Source of the DNA: Lysobacterales bacterium
GTDB lineage: Bacteria; Pseudomonadota; Gammaproteobacteria; Xanthomonadales; Marinicellaceae
Assembly: GCA_015494035.1 (NCBI GenBank)
Contig: WGBZ01000315.1
Span: forward strand, 1-5,250
DNA: 5,250 nucleotides
Direction: 5' to 3'
The notes below the pieces were generated by a model, which saw only the letters and a program-made list of their open reading frames with translations, did not search any database and had not been told where the DNA came from. The position numbers were made by a program, and so were the translations under genes. Of the stretch, positions 1 through 5,236 are shown piece by piece; position 1 is the stretch's first letter; every line of letters begins with the position of its first letter.

Positions 1-73
1 AACCCGTGAAGGCTTGCCGCCACCGCGCCGGGCCATTTTTGCGATGACTCTTTAGGGAAGCTCTGATCGAATC
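1..73 (+). repeat. Left arm of large inverted repeat (pairs with 363-435)
   Basis: Positions 1-73 are the reverse complement of 363-435 with one mismatch (C at 68). The first 53 bases are cmoB coding sequence and the remainder is the terminal repeat of the mobile-like element. The arms lose similarity at base 74, inside the element, and may extend leftwards beyond the window. The 289 bp between the arms is the interior of two tandem elements. This is seen directly; its origin is uncertain. Confidence 0.9.
2..55 (+). pseudogene. cmoB: 3' end of a second cmoB reading frame (partial, inverted duplicate)
   Basis: Read on the + strand, positions 2-55 encode the last 17 residues of CmoB (TREGLPPPRRAIFAMTL) and a TAG stop at 53-55. 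This is identical to the C-terminus of the complete cmoB on the opposite strand, because base i matches the complement of base 436-i throughout. The conserved Arg that binds the carboxylate of carboxy-SAM falls within this piece. The frame is open at the window's left edge, so the sequence cannot show whether a whole second cmoB, a fragment, or only an assembly fold-back lies upstream. It is labelled pseudogene because only a terminal scrap is visible; if the upstream sequence is intact it would be a true duplicate. Confidence 0.6.
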
Positions 74-218
74 GTGACACGGCATCTTGCGGCGTAAAAT
101 CGTCCATTTCTGCGTTGCAAACCTTCACAATAGCCTGCTATTGCGTGCGGTTTGCGCCTTGAACTGAACAATTTTTCACACGCAATCTGCTCGCGCCAGA
201 TTCAATCAGCACTTCCCT
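54..218 (+). mobile_element. MITE-like element, copy 1 (about 165 bp)
   Basis: This is a non-coding element with imperfect 20 bp terminal inverted repeats: AGGGAAGCTCTGATCGAATC at 54-73, matched by the reverse complement of 199-218 with three mismatches. Inside are nested inverted pairs: GTAAAATCGTCCA (94-106) against TGAACAATTTTT (165-176), and GCAAACC (117-123) against GGTTTGC (149-155). At the centre is a hairpin, CAATAGC (128-134) with GCTATTG (137-143) and a two-base loop. The whole unit could fold into one long stem. The left edge abuts TA in the flank. It carries no transposase, so it would need a helper enzyme supplied elsewhere. It lies head-to-tail with copy 2 and is about 90% identical by eye to the first 150 bp of copy 3. 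Known MITEs with TA target duplications are usually mobilised by IS630/Tc1-mariner enzymes; assignment to that group is inference. Confidence 0.75.
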
Positions 219-382
219 GGAAAGCGCTGATCGAATCGTGACACGGCGTCTTGAGGCGTAAAATCGTCCATTTCGATCGTTGCAAACCTTCGCAATAGCC
301 CAGCTATTGGCTGCGAACCCCGCCTTGTGCTCGAACATTTCCGGCATAATCTGCTTCGTCCAGATTCAATCAGAGCTTCCCT
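218..382 (+). mobile_element. MITE-like element, copy 2 (tandem with copy 1)
   Basis: This second copy is in the same orientation and directly abuts copy 1. The junction TTCCCTGGAAA at 213-223 joins the right end of one to a degraded left end of the next. The right end, GATTCAATCAGAGCTTCCCT (363-382), is a good terminal repeat and runs into TA, then AAGAG of the cmoB tail. The left half matches copies 1 and 3 closely (for example GTAAAATCGTCCATTTC), while the right half is more diverged. The central hairpin is kept, CAATAGC (293-299) with GCTATTG (303-309), but the flanking stem is rebuilt as TTCGCA (289-294) with TGCGAA (312-317). The element occupies the space immediately 3' of cmoB and contains no convincing gene. 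Confidence 0.75.
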
Positions 383-435
383 AAAGAGTCATCGCAAAAA
401 TGGCCCGGCGCGGTGGCGGCAAGCCTTCACGGGTT
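363..435 (-). repeat. Right arm of large inverted repeat (pairs with 1-73)
   Basis: This arm is the 3' end of the complete cmoB plus the right terminal repeat of element copy 2. It is the reverse complement of window positions 1-73 except for one base. On the right it continues into intact cmoB, so it is probably the parental arm, and the copy at the window's left edge is the derived one or an artefact. Confidence 0.9.
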
Positions 436-1385
436 TGCGTGCCATCGGCACTGAGAAACTGGGGCAAGGAATGAAAACGCATCCACTCTGTCTGACGCTG
501 CTCGGTGAAGCTGGTAGTGGACTCATCCAGGCAGCGCACCGCCTGAAATCCGACTTTTTGTAGCAGATTGGTCAACCACGCCACACTGGGAAGGAACCAC
601 ACGTTGCGCATTTGCGCGTAGCGACCCGGTGGCATGAGGCAGGTGTTGGCATCCCCTTCCACCACCAGCGTTTCCAGAATCACCTGTCCGCCGGGGGCCA
701 GGTATTCTTTCAGCCCCAGCAGGTGCCCCACCGGATCCTTGCGGTGATAGAACACGCCCATGGACAGCACCAGGTCAAACACAGGCATCCGTGCCGGCAA
801 GTCCTGCATGGCCAGAGGCAGCACGCAGGCGCCGCTGCTGGCGTATTTTTCCACCGTCCAGAACTGCATTATTTGCATCAGACCCGGATCGGCACCCAGC
901 AACGCCCGAGGGCGTTGCGCGGCCATCCGCATAAGGTAATAGCCGTTGCCACAGCCAATGTCCAGCACACGCTTGCCTGTCAGGTCGGGCAGGTGTGGCG
1001 CCAGACGGTCCCACTTCATCCAGCTTTGCCATTCGCTGTCGATGAAAACACCGAACAAATCAAACGGGCCTTTGCGCCACGGATGCAGTTCCATCAATCG
1101 CTGACGCAATGCCTGCTGCCCGGCCGGGTCGATGTCCCCGGAGACAGTGATGGCGCGTTTGTCAAACTCCACTGATTGCACCGGCACCGAAGGCAGGTTT
1201 TGATAAGTGGCGTACCAACGCGGGAAATCGCCTTGGCGGTGGCTGGCCAGACGCTGATGAACCCGTTGCTGCAAATCACTGATGTAGGGGCCCAGACGGG
1301 CATCATCCCGCCAGAGCTGCAGCCGTTCCTGGTACTGTGGCATCATGGGTGGAGTGCCGCCGATGCCATGGCTGGGTAAGATCAT
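381..1385 (-). CDS. cmoB: tRNA U34 carboxymethyltransferase CmoB
   Basis: CmoB transfers the carboxymethyl group of carboxy-SAM to 5-hydroxyuridine at tRNA position 34, giving 5-carboxymethoxyuridine (cmo5U), which widens wobble decoding. The 334-residue protein aligns by recall along nearly its whole length with E. coli CmoB (about 323 residues). Visible features are the HPWRKGPF segment with Lys105 (equivalent to Lys91, a ligand of the carboxylate), SAM motif I DIGCGNGYY (142-150), GVFYHR with Tyr213 (equivalent to Tyr200), ETLV-EGD (238-245), PPGRYAQMRNVWF (252-264), TEQR-TEWM (294-302) and the terminal PPPRRA with Arg327 (equivalent to Arg315). The start at 1385 overlaps the cmoA stop as ATGA, implying translational coupling, with AAGG about 10 bases upstream. 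Met14 or Met15 would match the E. coli length better but has no evident ribosome binding site. The TAG stop lies at the edge of element copy 2. Confidence 0.97.
   Translation of the reverse strand: MILPSHGIGGTPPMMPQYQERLQLWRDDARLGPYISDLQQRVHQRLASHRQGDFPRWYATYQNLPSVPVQSVEFDKRAITVSGDIDPAGQQALRQRLMELHPWRKGPFDLFGVFIDSEWQSWMKWDRLAPHLPDLTGKRVLDIGCGNGYYLMRMAAQRPRALLGADPGLMQIMQFWTVEKYASSGACVLPLAMQDLPARMPVFDLVLSMGVFYHRKDPVGHLLGLKEYLAPGGQVILETLVVEGDANTCLMPPGRYAQMRNVWFLPSVAWLTNLLQKVGFQAVRCLDESTTSFTEQRQTEWMRFHSLPQFLSADGTQTREGLPPPRRAIFAMTL
1382..1385 (-). promoter_or_regulatory. ATGA start/stop overlap coupling cmoA to cmoB
   Basis: On the - strand the four bases 1385-1382 read ATGA: ATG starts cmoB and TGA ends cmoA. 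This arrangement usually allows a terminating ribosome to reinitiate, keeping the synthase and the transferase in step. It is the main argument for the longer cmoB start. Confidence 0.8.
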
Positions 1386-2164
1386 GGCTGCGATGCCTTG
1401 TGCGGCGAATCGGACGGGAGTGGTGGGCGCTTGAAAGCAATCAGCGAAACAAAGTTAAAGCACTGAAACCATTGATGCACTTCGGTGAAACCAGCCCTGT
1501 ACAAGCGCGCGCGCCAGTCCTGCAGGGAATCGGGTTGCAACACGTTTTCCAGCGCCTTGCGCTTGCGGCTGATTTCTTCATCGGAATAGCCATTGACCTT
1601 CTTGTAGCCGTGATAGTGATCAATCAGAAACGCGTTGTCGGCTTCTTCCGGCACGCGGATCTTTTCGGAAAGCACAAAAGCGCCACTGGGATTCAAGCCA
1701 GAATGGATGCGCTGCACCAGTTCGTCGCGCTTGCTCCGCTCGATAAACTGCAGGGTGAAATTGCTGACCACCACACTGGCGTTGCCAATGTCCGTGTCTT
1801 CAATGTTTTCATGACGCACATCCACTCGACCAGCCACGCCCTGCTGCTGCAGTCGCTGCGCGCAGGACTCAATCATGGGGCGGGAATTGTCCACTGCCAC
1901 CACCTGGCAATCGCGGTCCTCGGTGGCGCTGGCCAGCACATAGGCCACCGCACCCAGGGAGGTGCCCAGGTCATACAGCCGCGTCCCTGGCTGGGCATAA
2001 CGCATGGCAAACACGCCAATGGCGCGCAACATGGTCTCGTAACCGGGCACCGAGCGCGAGATCATGTCCTGAAAAACCGGCACCACGCGTTCATCAAAAG
2101 CGAAATCGCGCACCTTTTCCAGGGGATCGCCGCTGTTGCCGGCGTAAATTTGGTCTTTGTTCAT
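1382..2164 (-). CDS. cmoA: Carboxy-S-adenosyl-L-methionine synthase CmoA
   Basis: CmoA converts SAM and prephenate to carboxy-SAM (with phenylpyruvate), the cosubstrate of CmoB. The 260-residue protein closely resembles E. coli CmoA (247 residues) from residue 20 on. Matching segments are FAFDERV (21-27), DMISRSVPGY (33-42), the SAM-binding loop YDLGTSLGA (64-72), AVDNS-PMIE (90-99), NFTLQF (135-140), GLNPSGA-VLSEK (156-168), NGYSDEEIS-KR (191-202) with Arg202 corresponding to carboxylate-binding Arg199, and WFQCFNF (232-238). Two small oddities are Thr in place of the Cys of DLGCS and a hydrophilic tail (about 248-260) beyond the E. coli end. It is the first gene of the cmoA-cmoB unit. The start codon is 14 bases from the end of element copy 3, with no clear Shine-Dalgarno sequence between them, so the leader is made of element DNA. 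Confidence 0.97.
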   Translation of the reverse strand: MNKDQIYAGNSGDPLEKVRDFAFDERVVPVFQDMISRSVPGYETMLRAIGVFAMRYAQPGTRLYDLGTSLGAVAYVLASATEDRDCQVVAVDNSRPMIESCAQRLQQQGVAGRVDVRHENIEDTDIGNASVVVSNFTLQFIERSKRDELVQRIHSGLNPSGAFVLSEKIRVPEEADNAFLIDHYHGYKKVNGYSDEEISRKRKALENVLQPDSLQDWRARLYRAGFTEVHQWFQCFNFVSLIAFKRPPLPSDSPHKASQP

Positions 2165-2178
2165 GAATCTGCTATTTT

Positions 2179-2343
2179 AGGGAGGCTCTGATTGAATCGT
2201 GACACGGCATCTTGTGGCGTAAAATCGTCCATTTTCTGCGTTGCAAACCTTCACGATAGCTTGCTATTGCGTGCGGTTTGCGCCTTGAAATGAACAATTT
2301 TACACTACAATCTACTCGCACCAGATTCTAGCCGAGTTTGAGC
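2179..2343 (+). mobile_element. MITE-like element, copy 3 (between cmoA and the dehydrogenase)
   Basis: This copy has the same orientation and apparent length as the other two. The left terminal repeat AGGGAGGCTCTGATTGAATC (2179-2198) is clear. The right end is degraded, matching the consensus only partly from 2324 to about 2343. Internal pairs are present: GTAAAATCGTCCA (2219-2231) with TGAACAATTTTAC (2291-2303), GCAAACC (2243-2249) with GGTTTGC (2275-2281), and CGATAGC (2254-2260) with GCTATTG (2263-2269), the last including one G-T wobble. It fills most of the 223 bp divergent region, so signals for cmoA and the dehydrogenase must lie within it or in the roughly 45 bp to its right. Weak promoter-like matches exist, but none is convincing: TTGAAA (2285-2290) with TACAAT (2306-2311) at a 15 bp spacing on the + strand, and a lone TAGAAT on the - strand at 2330-2325. 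Confidence 0.75.
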
Positions 2344-2387
2344 AATAATCTGGATACCTTCCCGAGTCTTTACCCCAACGGTGGCCC

Positions 2388-3200
2388 ATGACCCAACAAG
2401 ACAGTTCAACACCCTATGCCCTGATAACGGGCGCTTCTGCCGGACTGGGCAAGGAATTTGCCAAACAACTGGCCGCCAAAGGGCTCAATCTGGTCCTGAC
2501 TGCCCGCCGCGAAGGACAATTACGCGAACTGGCCGCTGCGCTGGAAAAACAGCATGGTATTCACACACTGGTAATACCCGGCGACCTGGCCGATGAAAAC
2601 GAGCCTGAACGTATTCATACGACCTGCCAGCAACACGGCATTACCGTGGAGTGGCTGATCAACAACGCCGGCTTCGGGCTGCCAGGCGAATTTGATGCCC
2701 ACCCCTGGCCTGAACACAAGAAAACGCTGCAGGTCATGCTCACCGCCCCAGTGCATCTGGCGCACCTGTTTTACCCGGCCATGAAGGCCCGCAAGCGCGG
2801 GTATATCCTCAACATTGCCTCGCTGGCCGCCTTCGCCCCGCCCACCGCCGGCCACACCCTGTATGAAGCAGTCAAATCGTTTCTGGTCAAGTTTTCCCAA
2901 TCCCTGCACCTGGAAGGCACGGATCACGGCGTACACGTCACCGCGGTCTGTCCGGGCTTTACCTACACGGAATTCCATGACGTCAATGGCACCCGGCAAA
3001 TGGTTTCGCGCTTGCCGGAATCCATGTGGATGCAGGCCGATGAAGTGGTCACACTGGGCATTGCCGCGGCGGAAAAAAACCAGGACGTGTGCGTGACCGG
3101 CGGCAAAAACCGCTTTATTGCCTGGCTCAGTAGCGCCTTGCCCGATCGCTGGATGCGCAAACTGGCCGGCAAACAGATTCAGAAATACCGCAAACGCTAG
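2388..3200 (+). CDS. Short-chain dehydrogenase/reductase (DltE-like, COG0300 type), substrate unknown
   Basis: This is a soluble 270-residue classical-type SDR. Residues 10-21 form the first strand and the TGxxxGxG cofactor loop (TGASAGLG, 14-21). LTARRE (37-42) puts Arg after the second strand, which usually favours NADP(H). GDLAD (65-69) contacts adenine, and NNAG (92-95) is the structural motif. The catalytic Ser145 lies in NIASLAAF, with Tyr159 and Lys163 in YEAVK (YxxxK), and PGFTYTEF (189-196) is the PG motif. The Asn of the catalytic tetrad, normally in a V-N-L-T-A-P context, appears to be Met117 in VMLTAP. The basic C-terminal tail (KLAGKQIQKYRKR) is common in this group. The family acts on many ketones, alcohols and acyl intermediates, so no substrate is assigned. 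The start at 2388 is supported by N-terminal length; the ribosome site (GGTGG, 2380-2384) is weak and close. The gene is transcribed away from cmoA and towards sulP, and its TAG stop is the edge of palindrome copy 4. Confidence 0.9.
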   Translation: MTQQDSSTPYALITGASAGLGKEFAKQLAAKGLNLVLTARREGQLRELAAALEKQHGIHTLVIPGDLADENEPERIHTTCQQHGITVEWLINNAGFGLPGEFDAHPWPEHKKTLQVMLTAPVHLAHLFYPAMKARKRGYILNIASLAAFAPPTAGHTLYEAVKSFLVKFSQSLHLEGTDHGVHVTAVCPGFTYTEFHDVNGTRQMVSRLPESMWMQADEVVTLGIAAAEKNQDVCVTGGKNRFIAWLSSALPDRWMRKLAGKQIQKYRKR

Positions 3201-3230
3201 GGAGCCTCTGATCTGAGCAGAGCTTCACTA
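3198..3230. mobile_element. Copy 4: minimal palindrome made only of the element's two ends
   Basis: The sequence TAGGGAGCCTCTGATC followed by TGAGCAGAGCTTCACTA is a left terminal repeat joined directly to a right terminal repeat with no interior. The outer 13 bases on each side pair at 10 positions. It fills the whole gap between two convergent genes: its first TAG is the dehydrogenase stop and its last CTA is the complement of the sulP stop. It may be an internally deleted relic of the 165 bp element. It could also act as a small hairpin at the 3' ends of both transcripts, although it lacks a T tract on either strand and so is not a typical intrinsic terminator. Confidence 0.6.
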
Positions 3231-4820
3231 GGCATTTTCCGGCGAGTTACTCCCTGACTTGTCAGTGCCTGTTTCTTCCTGTAGTCGCTCGGCGGCTCGG
3301 TCCACCACCAGGTGGTAGGTCGGGTCTTCCAGCACGTTCACCTCCACCAGTGAACCAGCGGTTTTCAGCAACTGGCGACATTCGGGGCTCAGGTGCACCA
3401 GATGCAGGTTCTTGCCGGCGCGTTTGTAGCGTTCGGCCAGCTTGTCGATGGCCTCCAGCGCCGAATGATCCACCACGCGCGACTCCTTGAAGTCCACAAT
3501 CACCTCGTCCGGATCAGCCCGGGGCGTAAACAGCTCCTGAAAATTCTGGGTTGAGGCAAAAAACAAGGGGCCGCTCAGTTCATACACCTTGCCACCTTTC
3601 TCGTTGAAATACACCCTGACCCCAATGTGCTTGGCGTGCTGCCAGGCAAACACCAATGCCGACAGGATCACGCCCGTGACCACCGCCACGGCCAGGTCTG
3701 ACACCACAGTGACCACGGCCACAGTGATGCCAATCAGCACATCCGGCCACGGCACTTTGCCAAACAGTTTGAAACTGCCCCATTCAAACGTCCCGATTAC
3801 CACCATGAACATGACACCGATCAGCACCGCAATGGGAATGCGTTCAATCAAGGGAGAGCCCACCAGAATAAACAACAGCAGAAACAGGCCAGCCGCGATA
3901 CCGGACAGGCGTCCCCGCCCTCCGGATTTAATATTGATCATGCTCTGGCCGACCATGGCACACCCACCCATGCCGCCAAACAGGCCGGTGACGGTGTTGG
4001 CCACGCCCTGACCAATGCACTCCTGATTAGGGCGGCCCACGGTTTCAGTGAGTTCATCCACCAGATTGAGCGTCAACAGGCTTTCAATCAATCCCACCAA
4101 CGCCATCACAAACGCGTAGGGAAAGACAATTTTCAGTGTCTGCCAGTCAAAGGGCACATCCGGCCAGTGAAAGCTGGGCAGATCACCGGCAATGGAAGCC
4201 ATGTCCCCCACCGTCTTGGTGTCAATGTTCAGGCCAAGAACCAGCAAGGTCCCCACCACAATGGCCGCCAGGGTCGAGGGAATGGCCTTGGTGAGTTTAG
4301 GCAGAAATTCAATAATCACCATGGTCAGGACAATCAAGCCAGCCATCACCAGCAGTTCCTGACTGCTCATCCAGTGTTTCTGGCCGCCGGCATCAGTCAC
4401 CTTGAAGTGCTCAAGTTGGGCCAGAAAAATCACCATGGCCAAACCATTTACAAAGCCCAGAAAAACCGGGTACGGCACCAGCCGGATAAACTTACCCAAG
4501 CGCAAGACACCAAAAAGGATTTGCAACACGCCCATTAGCACCACCGCCGCAAACAGGTATTCCACCCCGTGTTGCATCACCAATGCCACCACCACCACGG
4601 CAATGGCACCGGTGGCCCCGGAAATCATGCCGGGGCGACCACCAATCAGGGCCGAAATCAATGCCATCATGAAAGCAGCATACAAGCCCAGTAAGGGATG
4701 CACATGAGCCACCAAAGCAAAGGCAACGGCTTCGGGCACCAGCGCCAGGGCCACCGTCAGGCCGGAAAGCACATCGTTTTTGATGTTGTCGGGGGAATGT
4801 CGGGAAATCAGTTTAAACAT
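3228..4820 (-). CDS. SulP-family inorganic anion transporter with C-terminal STAS domain
   Basis: This is an inner-membrane SLC26/SulP transporter of about 530 residues, the usual size. A hydrophobic part (about residues 15-400, numbered from the GTG at 4826) carries multiple membrane spans. It includes the signature GLTVALALVPEAVAFAL (22-38), the GLYAAF and GGRPGMISGATGA segments (47-75), and GFVNGLAMVIFLAQ (124-137). FGGMGGCAMVGQSMINIKSGG (283-303, by key residues) is the conserved stretch before the last spans. A cytoplasmic STAS domain follows (about 404-510), with LSGPLFFAST and VDFKESRVVDHSALEAI. Family substrates include sulfate, bicarbonate and C4-dicarboxylates; the sequence does not decide among them. 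The overall flavour recalls B. subtilis YbaR-like members. ATG 4820-4818 is preferred as the start; an in-frame GTG two codons upstream (4826) is possible but has no spaced ribosome site. The TAG stop (3230-3228) lies in palindrome copy 4. The gene appears monocistronic. Confidence 0.93.
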   Translation of the reverse strand: MFKLISRHSPDNIKNDVLSGLTVALALVPEAVAFALVAHVHPLLGLYAAFMMALISALIGGRPGMISGATGAIAVVVVALVMQHGVEYLFAAVVLMGVLQILFGVLRLGKFIRLVPYPVFLGFVNGLAMVIFLAQLEHFKVTDAGGQKHWMSSQELLVMAGLIVLTMVIIEFLPKLTKAIPSTLAAIVVGTLLVLGLNIDTKTVGDMASIAGDLPSFHWPDVPFDWQTLKIVFPYAFVMALVGLIESLLTLNLVDELTETVGRPNQECIGQGVANTVTGLFGGMGGCAMVGQSMINIKSGGRGRLSGIAAGLFLLLFILVGSPLIERIPIAVLIGVMFMVVIGTFEWGSFKLFGKVPWPDVLIGITVAVVTVVSDLAVAVVTGVILSALVFAWQHAKHIGVRVYFNEKGGKVYELSGPLFFASTQNFQELFTPRADPDEVIVDFKESRVVDHSALEAIDKLAERYKRAGKNLHLVHLSPECRQLLKTAGSLVEVNVLEDPTYHLVVDRAAERLQEETGTDKSGSNSPENA

Positions 4821-4836
4821 GGGCACTCATCAGTCG

Positions 4837-4877
4837 AAAAAAAACCCGCACATCCTGGTTTGGCAGGATCGCACGGG
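4837..4877 (-). terminator. Terminator-like hairpin with T8 in the sulP leader (candidate attenuator)
   Basis: On the - strand, CCCG (4877-4874) and ATCCTG (4869-4864) face CAGGAT (4857-4852) and CGGG (4848-4845) around a six-base loop and a 4x3 internal loop. Eight T residues (4844-4837) follow directly. This is the architecture of an intrinsic terminator. It is unusual because it ends 16 bases before the sulP start codon and just downstream of the likely promoter, so it sits inside the leader rather than behind a gene. It could be an attenuator, a protective 5' stem, or the end of a very short RNA. No alternative antiterminator pairing was identified by eye. Confidence 0.6.
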
Positions 4878-4892
4878 CTACAGAATGACGGC

Positions 4893-4898
4893 ATTATA
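4893..4898 (-). promoter_or_regulatory. Likely sulP promoter -10 box (TATAAT)
   Basis: The - strand reads TATAAT, a perfect sigma-70 -10 hexamer, at 4898-4893. Transcription would begin near 4886, giving a leader of about 66 bases to the ATG at 4820. The hexamer 17 bp upstream (GGATTC, 4921-4916) is a poor -35 box, and GTGACC repeats lie across the -20 and -40 positions. An activator-dependent or repressible promoter would fit; that is inference. Confidence 0.5.
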
Positions 4899-4903
4899 CA
4901 CCC

Positions 4904-4965
4904 GGTCACGCCCTGGAATCCAGGTCACGGCCTGTGTCAGCGATCACTGAACGGATCAGTGAACG
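4904..4965. repeat. Array of GRTCAC-type repeats spaced 19 bp upstream of sulP
   Basis: GGTCACGCCCTG (4904-4915) and GGTCACGGCCTG (4923-4934) match at 11 of 12 bases and start 19 bp apart. A related GATCACTGAACG (4942-4953) starts another 19 bp along and is followed at once by GATCAGTGAACG (4954-4965), a 12 bp tandem repeat with one change. CACTGA (4945-4950) and TCAGTG (4956-4961) also form an inverted pair. Just upstream of the sulP -10 box, this looks like operator sites for a DNA-binding regulator, identity unknown. CCTGG-AAT-CCAGG (4912-4924) is a further small palindrome between the first two sites. Confidence 0.5.
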
Positions 4966-4996
4966 CAGACTCAGCCGGGTACGAAAACCGCCTTCT

Positions 4997-5014
4997 GTGA
5001 CAAAGCGTGACAAA
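4997..5014 (+). repeat. GTGACAAA direct repeat, 10 bp period
   Basis: GTGACAAA occurs at 4997-5004 and again at 5007-5014, one helical turn apart. The core GTGAC is the complement of the GTCAC core in the neighbouring 4904-4965 array, so the two may belong to the same regulatory region. The match is short and could be chance. Confidence 0.3.
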
Positions 5015-5225
5015 AAAGGCCTGTTGTGCCGGCGTTTCTTAACCTGTTTTTCACAGATTCCGGTCTAGAGTAACCCGTAATGTCATGCGGCACCTGTGAA
5101 CAGACCCTTTTCACGGGGACAGTGCCACCGCCTTTTTTCACCGTCTGCCTGCGGCAATGCATGATTTTGCGATGGCTTTCATTTTTTGGCATCAGCCGCT
5201 GGCGTATAACAGAAAAAGAAAAACT

Positions 5226-5229
5226 GGAG
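5226..5229 (+). promoter_or_regulatory. Ribosome binding site GGAG for the gene starting at 5237
   Basis: GGAG sits seven bases before ATG 5237 in an A-rich setting. It is the best-formed Shine-Dalgarno sequence in the window and supports a true start there. Confidence 0.7.
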
Positions 5230-5236
5230 AAAAACC

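Larger units (their letters stand above)
4966..5236. other. Rest of the divergent intergenic region
   Basis: No convincing gene or structured RNA is seen between the sulP operator-like repeats and the next gene. Apart from the GTGACAAA pair there are scattered short elements: TTCACAG (5050-5056) and CTGTGAA (5094-5100) as a widely spaced inverted pair, and AT-rich sequence from 5161 onwards that probably holds the promoter of the + strand gene at 5237. TATAAC at 5205-5210 resembles a -10 box, but the hexamer 17 bp upstream is only a T run. Confidence 0.4.

Noticed and set aside
54..382. CRISPR array in the tandem repeat region
   Set aside because: There are only two long units, with terminal inverted repeats and no alternating short repeats and spacers.
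327..563. 78-codon + strand open frame
   Set aside because: It spans element copy 2 and the antisense of the cmoB tail, has no ribosome site and resembles nothing known; it is a shadow frame.
612..2191. Long + strand open frames opposite cmoB and cmoA (612-1175, 1337-2191)
   Set aside because: They are antisense to two clearly recognised genes and rich in His/Gln typical of shadow translation.
2285..2311. TTGAAA-15-TACAAT as a + strand promoter in element copy 3
   Set aside because: The 15 bp spacing is short and the -10 box is absent in copies 1 and 2, so it is not called as a feature.
2520..2999. 159-codon - strand frame inside the dehydrogenase
   Set aside because: It is wholly antisense to a gene with intact SDR motifs and has no family resemblance.
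3198..3230. Standard intrinsic terminator between the convergent genes
   Set aside because: The palindrome has no T tract on either strand; it fits fused element ends better.
4824..4826. GTG start for sulP two codons upstream of ATG 4820
   Set aside because: It is in frame but has no spaced ribosome site; the ATG fits the family N-terminus equally well. Kept only as an alternative.
4971..5192. 73-codon - strand frame in the intergenic region
   Set aside because: Composition is Cys/Arg/Lys-rich and low in hydrophobic order, there is no Shine-Dalgarno sequence, and it overlaps operator-like repeats; not supported as a gene.
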